From: DATAPD01 sp036265385
GTDB lineage: Bacteria > Acidobacteriota > Terriglobia > Terriglobales > Acidobacteriaceae
Assembly (NCBI GenBank): GCA_036265385.1
Contig: DATAPD010000025.1
Span: 186,001 to 250,000 of the forward strand
DNA: 64,000 nt
Direction: 5' to 3'
The notes beneath the pieces were generated by a model. The model was not told the origin of the DNA. It saw nothing but the letters and a program-made list of their open reading frames with translations, and did no database searches. Positions 35,501 through 42,738 of this stretch are shown piece by piece; the stretch's first letter is position 1; each line of letters begins with the position of its first letter. Both the position numbers and the translations under genes were made by a program.

Positions 35501-36007
35501 GCCCTGATCCATGGGGAAAGCGTCCGGCAGGCCGCCCTCGATGGAAATCGAATATGGACGCCGCGTCCATCCATTGAACGAATCCCGGCGAGTGAGGAAT
35601 ACGATGCGCTTGCTGTCCGGCGTCCAAGTGACCACTTCGTTGTGGATGCCCATACGATCGCTCAGAGGCGTGCCGCCCTGGTCGAATGTGAGTTGTTTCG
35701 GTTGTCCACCTTCGGCTGGCATTACATACACATTGAAATTGCCGTCGTACTGGCCGGTGAAGGCAAGCCATTTACCGTCCGGCGAGAACTTCGGAAACAG
35801 CTCGCGTCCCGGATATGTCGTAACACGACGTGCAGCACCGCCACTCGACGCGACCAGCCAGATATCGCCACCATATACAAAGGCAATCTTATCTTTCGAA
35901 ATATCCGGGAACCGAAGCAATCGTCCCTCGGGGGCGTCCTGCGCAAACAAAGCCGCCGTAAACGACAACAGGCACACGACGACCGACCAACGGATAAGTG
36001 ACATCAT
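32579..36007 (-). CDS. Tricorn-like exported serine protease (propeller, PDZ, S41)
   Basis: A 1142-residue protease with the tricorn plan: signal peptide (MSLIRWSVVVCLLSFTAALFAQ), WD40/TolB-like propellers (FSPDGKWLAFTGQYDG, WSPDSKKIAWSDKD, FDPEGKYLYFLSD), a linker rich in charged residues (DKDKDKEKDEKSKKD), a PDZ domain (VKEGDYILAINGRPL) and a C-terminal S41 fold. By homology with tricorn, His801 (SNSHTYVGGGD) and Ser1025-Asp1026 (AASDGD) are the catalytic residues. It would cleave peptides in the periplasm. The longest frame begins at 36127, but AAGGAGG and the signal peptide fix the ATG at 36007 or the adjacent one at 36004. It is divergent from an S9 peptidase, which may finish the products, as in the archaeal tricorn system. 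Confidence 0.9.
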   Translation of the reverse strand: MMSLIRWSVVVCLLSFTAALFAQDAPEGRLLRFPDISKDKIAFVYGGDIWLVASSGGAARRVTTYPGRELFPKFSPDGKWLAFTGQYDGNFNVYVMPAEGGQPKQLTFDQGGTPLSDRMGIHNEVVTWTPDSKRIVFLTRRDSFNGWTRRPYSISIEGGLPDAFPMDQGGLLSYSPDGTKIAYNTIFRNFRTWKRYTGGMAQDILIYDLKNNSVDRVPHTDYTDSFPMWSGNTIYFTSDRGSEHRLNLYSYDLGSKQVTQLTQMADYDVMWPSLGAGGIVFENAGYLYVYDLASKQAKKLSVQVPGERDQAMKRWASANKQITDFDVSPDGKRAVFGARGEIFTVPAKDGPTRNITHTTGIREQKVAWSLDGKWIAYVSDRTGEDEIYIQQQDGLGKEQALTSGYKGFKFAPAWSPDSKKIAWSDKDLAVWYVDISDKKPVLIERPTSVGAYHKDVYGEITDYAFSPDSKWISYSKPSENGNSILYLYSLTSAKITPVTTNFYNSNLPVFDPEGKYLYFLSDRDYNEVLGNYDFEFANPKTTRVYAVTLRAADPSPFPPQSDETAIKEPAPAGENPPAKKDEKKDEKKPSETPTTDKDKDKEKDEKSKKDILKDFHIDLEGIGGRVVAFPVPPSQIRTLAAGKGVVYYGSAPVQGLNGPIPGEESAIHAYDLKDRKDKVVIEGADRFTLSFDGSKLLYQAAGGNDKYGIIDAKPPDSPKKPGEGALKLDGMKAEVDPPAEWKDMFHEVWRQERDYFFEASMNGVDWDKVREKYEALLPYVSSRYDLTYILGEMIGELSNSHTYVGGGDLPDIPTVKTGLLGADFELDAASGLYRIKKIYPGENWDPQLRSPLTEPGVNVKEGDYILAINGRPLHAPQSPYELLANTANENVSLTVNAKPVNEGSHNVQVKTISDEYGLHNLAWVEGNRKKVEAATGGKVGYVYIPDMGAPGLNAFVKQFFPQIRKQGMIIDVRYNGGGFVDQLIFARLRRILVGMDTARNFEPGTVPPVVFNGAMACITNRMAASDGDIFSYFFKVYKLGPLIGERTWGGVRGIRGNFPLLDGGYITRPEFARYGMDSKWVVENRGVAPDIQLENRPDLVVKGQDPQLERAIEEVMKQIQAKPPVLPQRPPDLPAYPDGPGM

Positions 36008-36170
36008 GATTCCTCCTTGAGGAAAACGAACTTTAGGAAGGCGAACTGGCACATGAACGAACAGTGCAGCCAACATGAGATAGGAACGGGAGATTCTATC
36101 AGCTTGCTTCGTTATTTCGTGTGACATTCATTTGGACGTTGTTCGGCGACACTCGTCACCCGGCCGCCCT

Positions 36171-36176
36171 TATAAT
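36171..36176 (+). promoter_or_regulatory. Perfect -10 box of the S9 peptidase gene
   Basis: TATAAT ends 10 bases before the ATG at 36187, so transcription would start at about 36183, within a few bases of the start codon. There is no Shine-Dalgarno. The -35 region is poor. This fits a leaderless message. Confidence 0.5.
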
Positions 36177-36186
36177 TCCCGCATCC

Positions 36187-38088
36187 ATGAGAAGACTTCT
36201 GCTTGCAATCCTGCTTTTGGCCATTTCAAGCTCCGCTGAAACCAAACTGCCGCTGACCTCTCAGCAGGCGATTGCGATTCGCCGCCTGAGCGACTTGCGC
36301 TGGTCTCCGGATGCCAGCCAGCTGGCATTCACCGTGACGGAACCGCCCAAAGGAACGACGCGCATCACGCACATCTGGGTCTATTCGGCCGCGACGAAGA
36401 CATCGCGCCAGCTTACTTATTCAGCAAAATCAGAGTCGCATGCGCGCTGGTCGCCCGACGCTAAAACACTGGCGTTTCTTTCGGACCGCGATGAGTATCA
36501 GCAAATTTTCCTCCTCTCCATGCAAGGAGGTGAAGCTCGCCGCGTGACAACCGGCAAGCGCGCCATTCAGGATTTCGCGTGGTCGCCGGATGGCAAAAGC
36601 ATCGCCTTCCTTGCTCCTGAAGCTCCGTCGGACGAAGAAGATAAGAAGGAGAAGAATAAAGACGACGCCAAACGCGTCGATCTCGACGATAAGAACACAT
36701 GGCTTTGGATCGCCGACGCCATAACGGGTACGGCTCGGCTGGTGACCAGCAAGCCTTATCAGCTTTCTGATTTGCAGTGGACCAACGCTGGAGATCGCCT
36801 CATCGTCGTGGCGACGGATCATCCAGAGTCAGACCAGGAGACCAACCGTATCTTTGCGGTGAATGCGACCGATGGAAAGATGCAACAGATCGCGGCGCCG
36901 CGCGGTCCTTTCGGTGACGTCAAACTTTCTCCGGATGGCAAGCAATTGTCGTACATCGGTTGCCGCACGGACGGTCCTTCACCTCACGATCTTTTTGTGC
37001 AGCCAGTGGATGGCAGCGCTCCGGCTAAAAACCTCACCGGTCAGTCCATCGATCGCCCGATTGAAAACTATGCGTGGCTCCCTGATGGATGGATTATGGC
37101 CCTCGCGTCCGAGGGCTTTCGACATCGTTTCTATGGAATTGACTCTGCTGGGCGCGCTGAGCCGCTTACTTCCCTGTCGATGAGCGCAGCAGATATCGCA
37201 GCAACAAGTTCGAGCATTACCTTTGTTGCGGAGAGCAACACTCGACCTCAGGAGCTTGCTCTATGGGATCGTAAGGCCGCTCCGCAGATCGTCTCATCGT
37301 TCAACAATTCGTTCGACCGATACGCACTCACAGCGCCGGAATTCGTTCACTTCAAATCGTTCGATGGCAAAGATATCGAAGCCGCGCTTCTCAAGCCTGC
37401 GAATGCATCGGCCCAGTCGCCCGCAATTCTTCTGATTCATGGAGGCCCGACAGGCAACTGGCGCGACGACTACGACTCCTGGGCCCAGATGTTGGTTTCT
37501 GCGGGATACGTCGTTCTCGAACCGAATGTTCGAGGATCAACTGGCTATGGTTATGGCTTTATGGTCTCGAATCGTGCCGACTGGGGTGGCAACGATTTCA
37601 AAGACGTCATGGCGGCCGCCGATTACTTGGTGTCTTCCGGATTGGCGGATGCGAATCGTTTGGGTATTGCAGGATGGTCGTACGGTGGATACATGTCGGA
37701 GTGGGCGATTACGCAGACCAACCGGTTCAAGGCGGCAGTGTCCGGTGCGGGAATGGCCGACCTTGCCACTGAGTACGGCACCGAGGAACATCCTTCGTAC
37801 GATGAATGGTTTTACGGCTTGCCGTATGAGAAGCCGGAGGGATTTCGCAAGAGTTCACCCATCAATTACGTGAAGAATGCGAAGACACCCACGCTTATTC
37901 TGCAGGGCGATGCCGATACCATCGATCCACTTAGCCAAAGCCAGATGCTGTATCGCGCGCTCAAGCGTTATGGGGTGGCTACGGAACTCGTTGTTTATCC
38001 GCGTGAAGGCCATGGATTGAAAGAGGAGAAACACCTGGTCGATCGTCTCAATCGGATCGAGGCTTGGTTTGATAAATATTTGAAGTGA
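36187..38088 (+). CDS. Exported S9-family prolyl-oligopeptidase-like peptidase
   Basis: A 633-residue serine peptidase. After a signal peptide (LLLAILLLAISSSAE) comes a TolB/WD40-like propeller (WSPDASQLAFTV, WSPDAKTLAFLSDRDE, WSPDGKSIAFLA, LSPDGKQLSYIG) and then an alpha/beta-hydrolase domain with nucleophile Ser498 in GWSYGGYMSEW, Asp577 in QGDADTID and His609 in REGHGLK. The propeller shields the active site from large proteins, so substrates are oligopeptides. An acidic-basic patch (PSDEEDKKEKNKDDAKRVD) interrupts the propeller. The longest frame starts at 36121, but ATG 36187 fits the signal peptide and a TATAAT immediately ahead. It is divergent from the tricorn-like gene and probably works with it in extracytoplasmic peptide breakdown. 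Confidence 0.92.
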   Translation: MRRLLLAILLLAISSSAETKLPLTSQQAIAIRRLSDLRWSPDASQLAFTVTEPPKGTTRITHIWVYSAATKTSRQLTYSAKSESHARWSPDAKTLAFLSDRDEYQQIFLLSMQGGEARRVTTGKRAIQDFAWSPDGKSIAFLAPEAPSDEEDKKEKNKDDAKRVDLDDKNTWLWIADAITGTARLVTSKPYQLSDLQWTNAGDRLIVVATDHPESDQETNRIFAVNATDGKMQQIAAPRGPFGDVKLSPDGKQLSYIGCRTDGPSPHDLFVQPVDGSAPAKNLTGQSIDRPIENYAWLPDGWIMALASEGFRHRFYGIDSAGRAEPLTSLSMSAADIAATSSSITFVAESNTRPQELALWDRKAAPQIVSSFNNSFDRYALTAPEFVHFKSFDGKDIEAALLKPANASAQSPAILLIHGGPTGNWRDDYDSWAQMLVSAGYVVLEPNVRGSTGYGYGFMVSNRADWGGNDFKDVMAAADYLVSSGLADANRLGIAGWSYGGYMSEWAITQTNRFKAAVSGAGMADLATEYGTEEHPSYDEWFYGLPYEKPEGFRKSSPINYVKNAKTPTLILQGDADTIDPLSQSQMLYRALKRYGVATELVVYPREGHGLKEEKHLVDRLNRIEAWFDKYLK

Positions 38089-38179
38089 TGGAAGGCGAAA
38101 TTCCATCAGTATTTGCGTAGCGGCAAACACCCTTGTCGGCCGGCTCCGACCGCCAACTCAGCATACATCCGAAACTTTT

Positions 38180-38206
38180 GTCATTCCGAGCAAAGCGAGG
38201 AATCTG
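38180..38206 (+). repeat. Dispersed 27-nt element, copy 1
   Basis: Contains the core CCGAGCAAAGCGAGGAATC. ATTCC and GGAAT arms pair around an internal pair of G-A/A-G mismatches, a GC/GC pair and an AAA loop. A copy in the other orientation at 53664-53690 differs at one position. It lies between the S9 peptidase and a permease gene, past both stops. Confidence 0.75.
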
Positions 38207-38258
38207 TAATTCGATGAAGTCTGCCTTCGGTGTGCTGCAGCCTGTAGCCCGTTCTTCC

Positions 38259-39500
38259 CTACTCCCATCGCAGAGCTTCGATTGGATCAAGCCTTGCCGC
38301 GCGGATTGCGGGAAGCATTCCGCTGATCAGACCGACAAACCCTAGGATAACCGTCGCAATCACGAGAATGTTCGGCGCGACAACCAGTGTGATGTCCCCG
38401 GCTTCTGCGTGACTTGCAAGTGCGCTATAGAGAGTCAGCCTGCCGACAGAGAAAGAAACAACGTAACTGAGCGCGATTCCGAGCAAGCCTCCTACCGCCG
38501 TGATCACCAACGCTTCGGCCAGGAACTGAAACAAAATGTCCCGCTTCCGCGCGCCTAAAGCTTTTTCGACTCCGATTTCGCGCGTACGTTGCGTCACCGA
38601 GACAAGCATGATATTCATCAGCCCCACGCCACCGATTCCGAGCGTCACCGTTCCGATAAAAGCCAGCAGCACTTTCAAACCCATCGTGATGATGCTGAAT
38701 TGAGCCAATTGTTTTTGCGCGTCAAAAATGAAGACGGCGCGGTCGTCATTGGGTTTGAACTGATGGGCCAGCGCCAACGCTTCGCGAATCGTCTTTGTCA
38801 GTTTTTCGTGGTCCATCCCTTCAAAGTCAAGCCAGATCCCGCCAACGTAGTGGGTATCCTGCAAAGTGTCCATGGCGTTATAAGGGATGTAAACCTGGCG
38901 GTTGATATCACTGTCGCCTTCCTGCATGCGGGGCGCTACGACTCCCACGACTTGGAAAGACACACCGTTGATGCGAATCGTGTCATCGATGGGTGACACG
39001 CCAGAGAACAGCTTGTCCTTCGCTTCCGATCCCAATACTGCGTACCGCCCGTGCGAGATGTTGTCCTCCTCATTGATGAACCGGCCCTCTTGAATCTCGA
39101 CATTTCCGATGTAATAGAAAGATGGATCCAACCCGTTCACCGGCAAGTCATACGTTCGAGCTCCAGTTGTGACGGTGCACTGCTTGTCTGAAGAGCGCGA
39201 GATATGCCGAATGAGAGGCGCAACATTTCGCAGCAGCTCAATATCTTCATTCGTGAATCTCACTTGCACACCCGCCTTTGCTCCACCCGTCTGTGTCGAG
39301 GTACGTCCGGGAAACACGCCGACGGCCTTTGCGCCGAAGCTCTCGAAGATATTCGAGATGGCGCGTCCGAAACCGTCGCCATAGGCAAGTAACAAGACGA
39401 CAGTCGCGATCCCCCACGCCATCCCCAGCATGGTGAGAAGGGTCTTGCGTAAATCATGACGCATGGCTTGGTAGGCTTGTTCGAGTAGATCGCGGTACAT
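38259..39500 (-). CDS. MacB/FtsX-type ABC transporter permease (second copy)
   Basis: A 413-residue permease with a first membrane helix (MRHDLRKTLLTMLGMAWGIATVVLLLAYGDGF), a large periplasmic MacB-type core domain (about residues 45-270, including VGVFPGRTSTQTGG) and three C-terminal helices of the FtsX fold (LLAFIGTVTLGIGGVGLMNIMLVSVTQRTREIGVEKALGA and following). The RTREIG motif contacts the ATPase. AAGGA lies six bases before its ATG and overlaps the end of the upstream permease gene, with a two-base gap, so the two are coupled. It shares the same plan as the upstream gene, so they are tandem paralogues. No ATP-binding subunit gene is adjacent. Substrate unknown; MacB relatives export peptides, macrolides or lipoproteins. 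Confidence 0.9.
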   Translation of the reverse strand: MYRDLLEQAYQAMRHDLRKTLLTMLGMAWGIATVVLLLAYGDGFGRAISNIFESFGAKAVGVFPGRTSTQTGGAKAGVQVRFTNEDIELLRNVAPLIRHISRSSDKQCTVTTGARTYDLPVNGLDPSFYYIGNVEIQEGRFINEEDNISHGRYAVLGSEAKDKLFSGVSPIDDTIRINGVSFQVVGVVAPRMQEGDSDINRQVYIPYNAMDTLQDTHYVGGIWLDFEGMDHEKLTKTIREALALAHQFKPNDDRAVFIFDAQKQLAQFSIITMGLKVLLAFIGTVTLGIGGVGLMNIMLVSVTQRTREIGVEKALGARKRDILFQFLAEALVITAVGGLLGIALSYVVSFSVGRLTLYSALASHAEAGDITLVVAPNILVIATVILGFVGLISGMLPAIRAARLDPIEALRWE

Positions 39501-39502
39501 AC

Positions 39503-40750
39503 TTATTCCTTACGCAAAGCCTCAACGGGTTGAAGTTGGGCCGCCTGTCGTGCCGGATAAAGTCCGGCCGACACACCGGCAATCGCCAACGCTCCAATCG
39601 CGAGCGCCGCGGTGGACGGTACAAGTTTCGGTGTGTCCCATCCAGGAGGCGACGGTAAAGTTCCGAGCGCTGCCATCAACGCAGCTGCCCCGGCCATTCC
39701 TAACCCGCCGCTCATCAAGGTGAGGAATGCTCCCTCCACAAAAAACTGAAACATGATGCTGCGATTTGTAGCGCCAATCGCTTTTCTTAGCCCGATTTCG
39801 CGGGTTCGGTCGGCAACAGCCACAAGCATGATGTTGATGATCCCAATCGCTCCCAGCGCGAGCGTCACCAGTCCCACGCTTCCTAAAAACATGTTCATGG
39901 CATCGAAGATTTTTCCTACCTGGTCAATCGTTCTTATGGTGTCCCACTCATCGAACGCGTCCGGTGAGTGGTAATCGAACCCGTGATTCCGGGCGATGAT
40001 CTTGTGCACCTCAAGCCGCGCTTGCTCGTGAAGTTCACGTGTTCTCGGCTGGTAATTGATCATCGAAATCAGGTCCGGCTTGTCGACACCCTTCACCGGA
40101 AAGTTTTGCGCCATGGTAGTGAACGGAACGAACAGGCGCAGGTTGAACATGTTGTTGTCGCCGCGTCCAATGCGCTGCAACGTACCGATGATCTGGAAGC
40201 GCATTCCGCCGAGAAGAATGGTTTGCCCAACTGCGGCACGTCCCTGGAACAACATGCGATTGGCTTCATCGCCCAGAATCGTGACCTGACGTTTCTGCTG
40301 AATATCGAGATCGTTGAACCAGCGGCCCTCCGCTATTGGCATGAAGCGAATCGCGTTGTATTGCGAAGTCACCCCAACCAGGCTGCCGGAGGTCGTGTAG
40401 TAATCGCTTACAGCGCGGATGTCGCCGCGCGAGATGACTGGCACGGCCTCTTTCACGCTGGGCGCTTCGGCCTTGATATCTTCGTAATCCTTGTAGGTCA
40501 GGAAATACGGACGCATTCCGGTAAAACTGCCTTCAACCGCCGGAGCTCGCCCCGAGAAAATGAAGAGAACGTTCTCTCCGATCGTATTGAACTGTTTGCG
40601 GTTTCCGGAACGAAACCCTTCGCCCAGACCTACCAAAAGCAGAAGTGAGCCAACTCCCCAGGCGATCCCGAACATCGTCAGGAAGGAACGCAGTTTGTGC
40701 GCCCAGAGCGTCCGCAGCGTCTGGCCGAAAATCTCAAACAAAACTCGCAT
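39503..40750 (-). CDS. MacB/FtsX-type ABC transporter permease (first copy)
   Basis: A 415-residue permease: first helix (LWAHKLRSFLTMFGIAWGVGSLLLLVGLGEGF), periplasmic MacB_PCD domain with FIFSGRAPAVEGSF, and FtsX C-terminal helices (MFLGSVGLVTLALGAIGIINIMLVAVADRTREIGLRKAIGA). The frame opens with GTG at 40789; ATG at 40750 is more likely because the preceding segment adds only a polar tail and an AAGAAG-like purine stretch precedes it. It is followed after two bases by the second permease. Together they could form a heterodimer for an ATPase encoded elsewhere. The gene starts close to trmO, which is divergent. What is transported cannot be told. Confidence 0.88.
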   Translation of the reverse strand: MRVLFEIFGQTLRTLWAHKLRSFLTMFGIAWGVGSLLLLVGLGEGFRSGNRKQFNTIGENVLFIFSGRAPAVEGSFTGMRPYFLTYKDYEDIKAEAPSVKEAVPVISRGDIRAVSDYYTTSGSLVGVTSQYNAIRFMPIAEGRWFNDLDIQQKRQVTILGDEANRMLFQGRAAVGQTILLGGMRFQIIGTLQRIGRGDNNMFNLRLFVPFTTMAQNFPVKGVDKPDLISMINYQPRTRELHEQARLEVHKIIARNHGFDYHSPDAFDEWDTIRTIDQVGKIFDAMNMFLGSVGLVTLALGAIGIINIMLVAVADRTREIGLRKAIGATNRSIMFQFFVEGAFLTLMSGGLGMAGAAALMAALGTLPSPPGWDTPKLVPSTAALAIGALAIAGVSAGLYPARQAAQLQPVEALRKE

Positions 40751-40909
40751 GGACTTCTTTCCATCATACGGGAAGCGTGCGAAATTCACTTACATAATTG
40801 AATGTGGAATCCCGCACCTGGCAAGCAATGGCGAAGGATTTTAGCCTGAGCTTTCGTGCAAGAATAAGTGAGCCTCGACTACGAAGTTGTCTTGAAAAGA
40901 AAAACTTGA

Positions 40910-41350
40910 ATGCCTGAACGAGCGACACGCATTGCAAACAGCAAACGCCCTGAGTTGCGCCCGATCGGCGTGATTCGATCGGCGCTAAAAACCCGCAGTG
41001 CAGCACCTCGACAAGCTTCCGAGGGCGCGCCCGATGCTTGGATTGAAATCAACGCGGCTTTCTTGCAGGCTGTGGATGGGCTGAAGGCGGGGAACGAAAT
41101 CATCGTCCTGACCTGGTTGCATCAGGCGCGACGCGAGACATTGAAAGTGCGCCCGCGTTCCGATCCTCGAAATCCCATCACTGGCGTTTTCGCAACCCGC
41201 TCACCCGACCGTCCGAACCCGATCGGCCTCCATCGCGTCACCATCCGCAAAGTCACGAGAGGACGTTTACGGGTCGGGCCGATCGAGGCGATTGACATCA
41301 CACCAGTGATCGATATCAAGCCAGTGCTCTGTGATTTTTGTAAGCGTTGA
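40910..41350 (+). CDS. trmO: tRNA N6-threonylcarbamoyladenosine methyltransferase TrmO (TsaA-like)
   Basis: A 146-residue enzyme of the UPF0066/TsaA family, which uses S-adenosylmethionine to methylate t6A37 in ANN-decoding tRNAs. The hallmark motif GVFATRSPDRPNPIGLHRV is complete and lies at about residues 90-108. IGVIRS near the start and GLKAGNEIIVLTWLHQA complete the small beta-barrel. The start ATG at 40910 has only a weak AAAGA upstream. It is divergent from the permease pair and convergent with the amidohydrolase gene, with no functional link to either visible. Length is in the shorter range of the family (about 130-240). Confidence 0.92.
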   Translation: MPERATRIANSKRPELRPIGVIRSALKTRSAAPRQASEGAPDAWIEINAAFLQAVDGLKAGNEIIVLTWLHQARRETLKVRPRSDPRNPITGVFATRSPDRPNPIGLHRVTIRKVTRGRLRVGPIEAIDITPVIDIKPVLCDFCKR

Positions 41351-41422
41351 AGACTCCACAAGCTGATTGGCGCGTCTTCTTTGACAACCGTTTGCACGTC
41401 CGCCGGATCTTCGCAGGTGGAC

Positions 41423-42721
41423 CTACTGTGTACAGGCAGGTGCGCCCGCCTGCTTGTACACTTTTCCGTCTTTCATGATGAACTCGACGTTCTCAAGTAA
41501 GCGGATGTCTGCTAGCGGATCGCCACTTACCGCCACGATGTCCGCGTACTTTCCGGGCTTGATCGAACCGAGCTCATTGGAATGTCCGAGCAAGTCCGCT
41601 GCATTCGTCGTCGCGGCCTGGATTGCCTGCATGGGTGTCATCCCGTACTTCACCATGAACGCAAACTGTTTTGGACTCGTGCCATAAGGGCATACGCCTA
41701 AATCTGTGCCGAACGACATCTTCACGCCAGCTTTCAATGCTTTCGTGAAATTACGTCGATGGACTTCTCCCATCTCGCGGTCATGTTCCAGGAAATCGAG
41801 CGGGATGTTCCCCTTGCGTCCATCTTCCTGGATGCACTCTTCGTCGTAGATGTCCATGTCTAGATACGTGCCATTCTTCTTGGCGAGTTCAATCCCTTCA
41901 TCGTCGATTAAGGTCGCGTGCTCGATCGATGCCACTCCAGCACGGATTGCGTTCTTGATTCCCTCGGGGTTATGCGCATGCGCTTCCACTTTCAAACCAA
42001 AATTGCGCGCTTCCTCTACGGCTGCTTGCAGTTCCTCCGGCGTGAACTCGACAGATTTCGGACTGCTCCCATGCGTCAACACCGCGCCCGTCGAAAGTAC
42101 TTTGATGTTGTCGACTCCGTTGTGAGCCAGCAATCGAATCTTCTGCCGCACTTCCCACGGACTATTGGCCTCACCATAGTGCAAGTCCCACGGGAGTTGG
42201 ATGTCGGGCGCCTGACCGGTCATCGCGCCGGCTCCGCCGGTGATCGTGATGTAAGCACCTGCCACGTACATGCGCGGTCCGATGATGTCTCCGTTCGCAA
42301 TCGCGTCGCGCAAGGCGACATCATTGAGCGCGCGGTAGGTTCCCACGTCGCGTACAGTTGTGAAGCCCGACATCAGCGTCACGCGTGCATTGGTGACTGA
42401 CTCGAGCACAATCTGCGATGCTGTTTTCTTCAACACGTTGAACGGATCCGCGCCAAGGCTTTTCCCGTCCGCCACGTGCGTGTGGCAATCAATGAATCCG
42501 GGCAGTACCGTTTTCGAGGAGAGATCGATGACTTTGGCGTTTGCCGGGATCGCCAAGCCTTTGCCGACTGCTTCGATCTTGTGATCGCGGATGAGGATTA
42601 CCTGACCAGTCAGCACGTTGCCGGCATCGGGATCGACGAGGCGGCCTGCTTTGATGGCAGTGACTTGTGCAGATGCGCACGTGCACAGAGTTGCAAGAAC
42701 AGCAACACGCAAGAATTTCAC
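41423..42721 (-). CDS. Exported amidohydrolase, imidazolonepropionase-like
   Basis: A 432-residue metal-dependent hydrolase. A signal peptide (LRVAVLATLCTCASAQ) precedes the TIM-barrel. His80 and His82 (GFIDCHTHVADG) bind the first metal; VEAHAHNPEG, IEHATLIDDEG and FGTDLGVCPYG supply other ligands. The C-terminal PGKYADIVAVSGDPL closes the beta-sandwich. Relatives include Xaa-Pro/prolidase-like dipeptidases and imidazolonepropionases; the substrate cannot be assigned. GTG start at 42721 is backed by GGAG seven bases upstream. It begins 17 bases after the Rieske oxygenase stop, so they share a transcript, though the biochemical link is unclear. A long hairpin covers its last codons. Confidence 0.85.
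   Translation of the reverse strand: MKFLRVAVLATLCTCASAQVTAIKAGRLVDPDAGNVLTGQVILIRDHKIEAVGKGLAIPANAKVIDLSSKTVLPGFIDCHTHVADGKSLGADPFNVLKKTASQIVLESVTNARVTLMSGFTTVRDVGTYRALNDVALRDAIANGDIIGPRMYVAGAYITITGGAGAMTGQAPDIQLPWDLHYGEANSPWEVRQKIRLLAHNGVDNIKVLSTGAVLTHGSSPKSVEFTPEELQAAVEEARNFGLKVEAHAHNPEGIKNAIRAGVASIEHATLIDDEGIELAKKNGTYLDMDIYDEECIQEDGRKGNIPLDFLEHDREMGEVHRRNFTKALKAGVKMSFGTDLGVCPYGTSPKQFAFMVKYGMTPMQAIQAATTNAADLLGHSNELGSIKPGKYADIVAVSGDPLADIRLLENVEFIMKDGKVYKQAGAPACTQ
41428..41461 (-). terminator. Thirteen-bp hairpin at the end of the amidohydrolase gene
   Basis: GTGTACAGGCAGG pairs with CCTGCTTGTACAC (one G-T pair) around TGCGCCCG. It lies in the last coding triplets, ending just before the stop at 41423, and has no U-tract, so it is not a standard terminator. 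Confidence 0.4.
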
Positions 42722-42738
42722 GATTTTTCTCCGGAACT

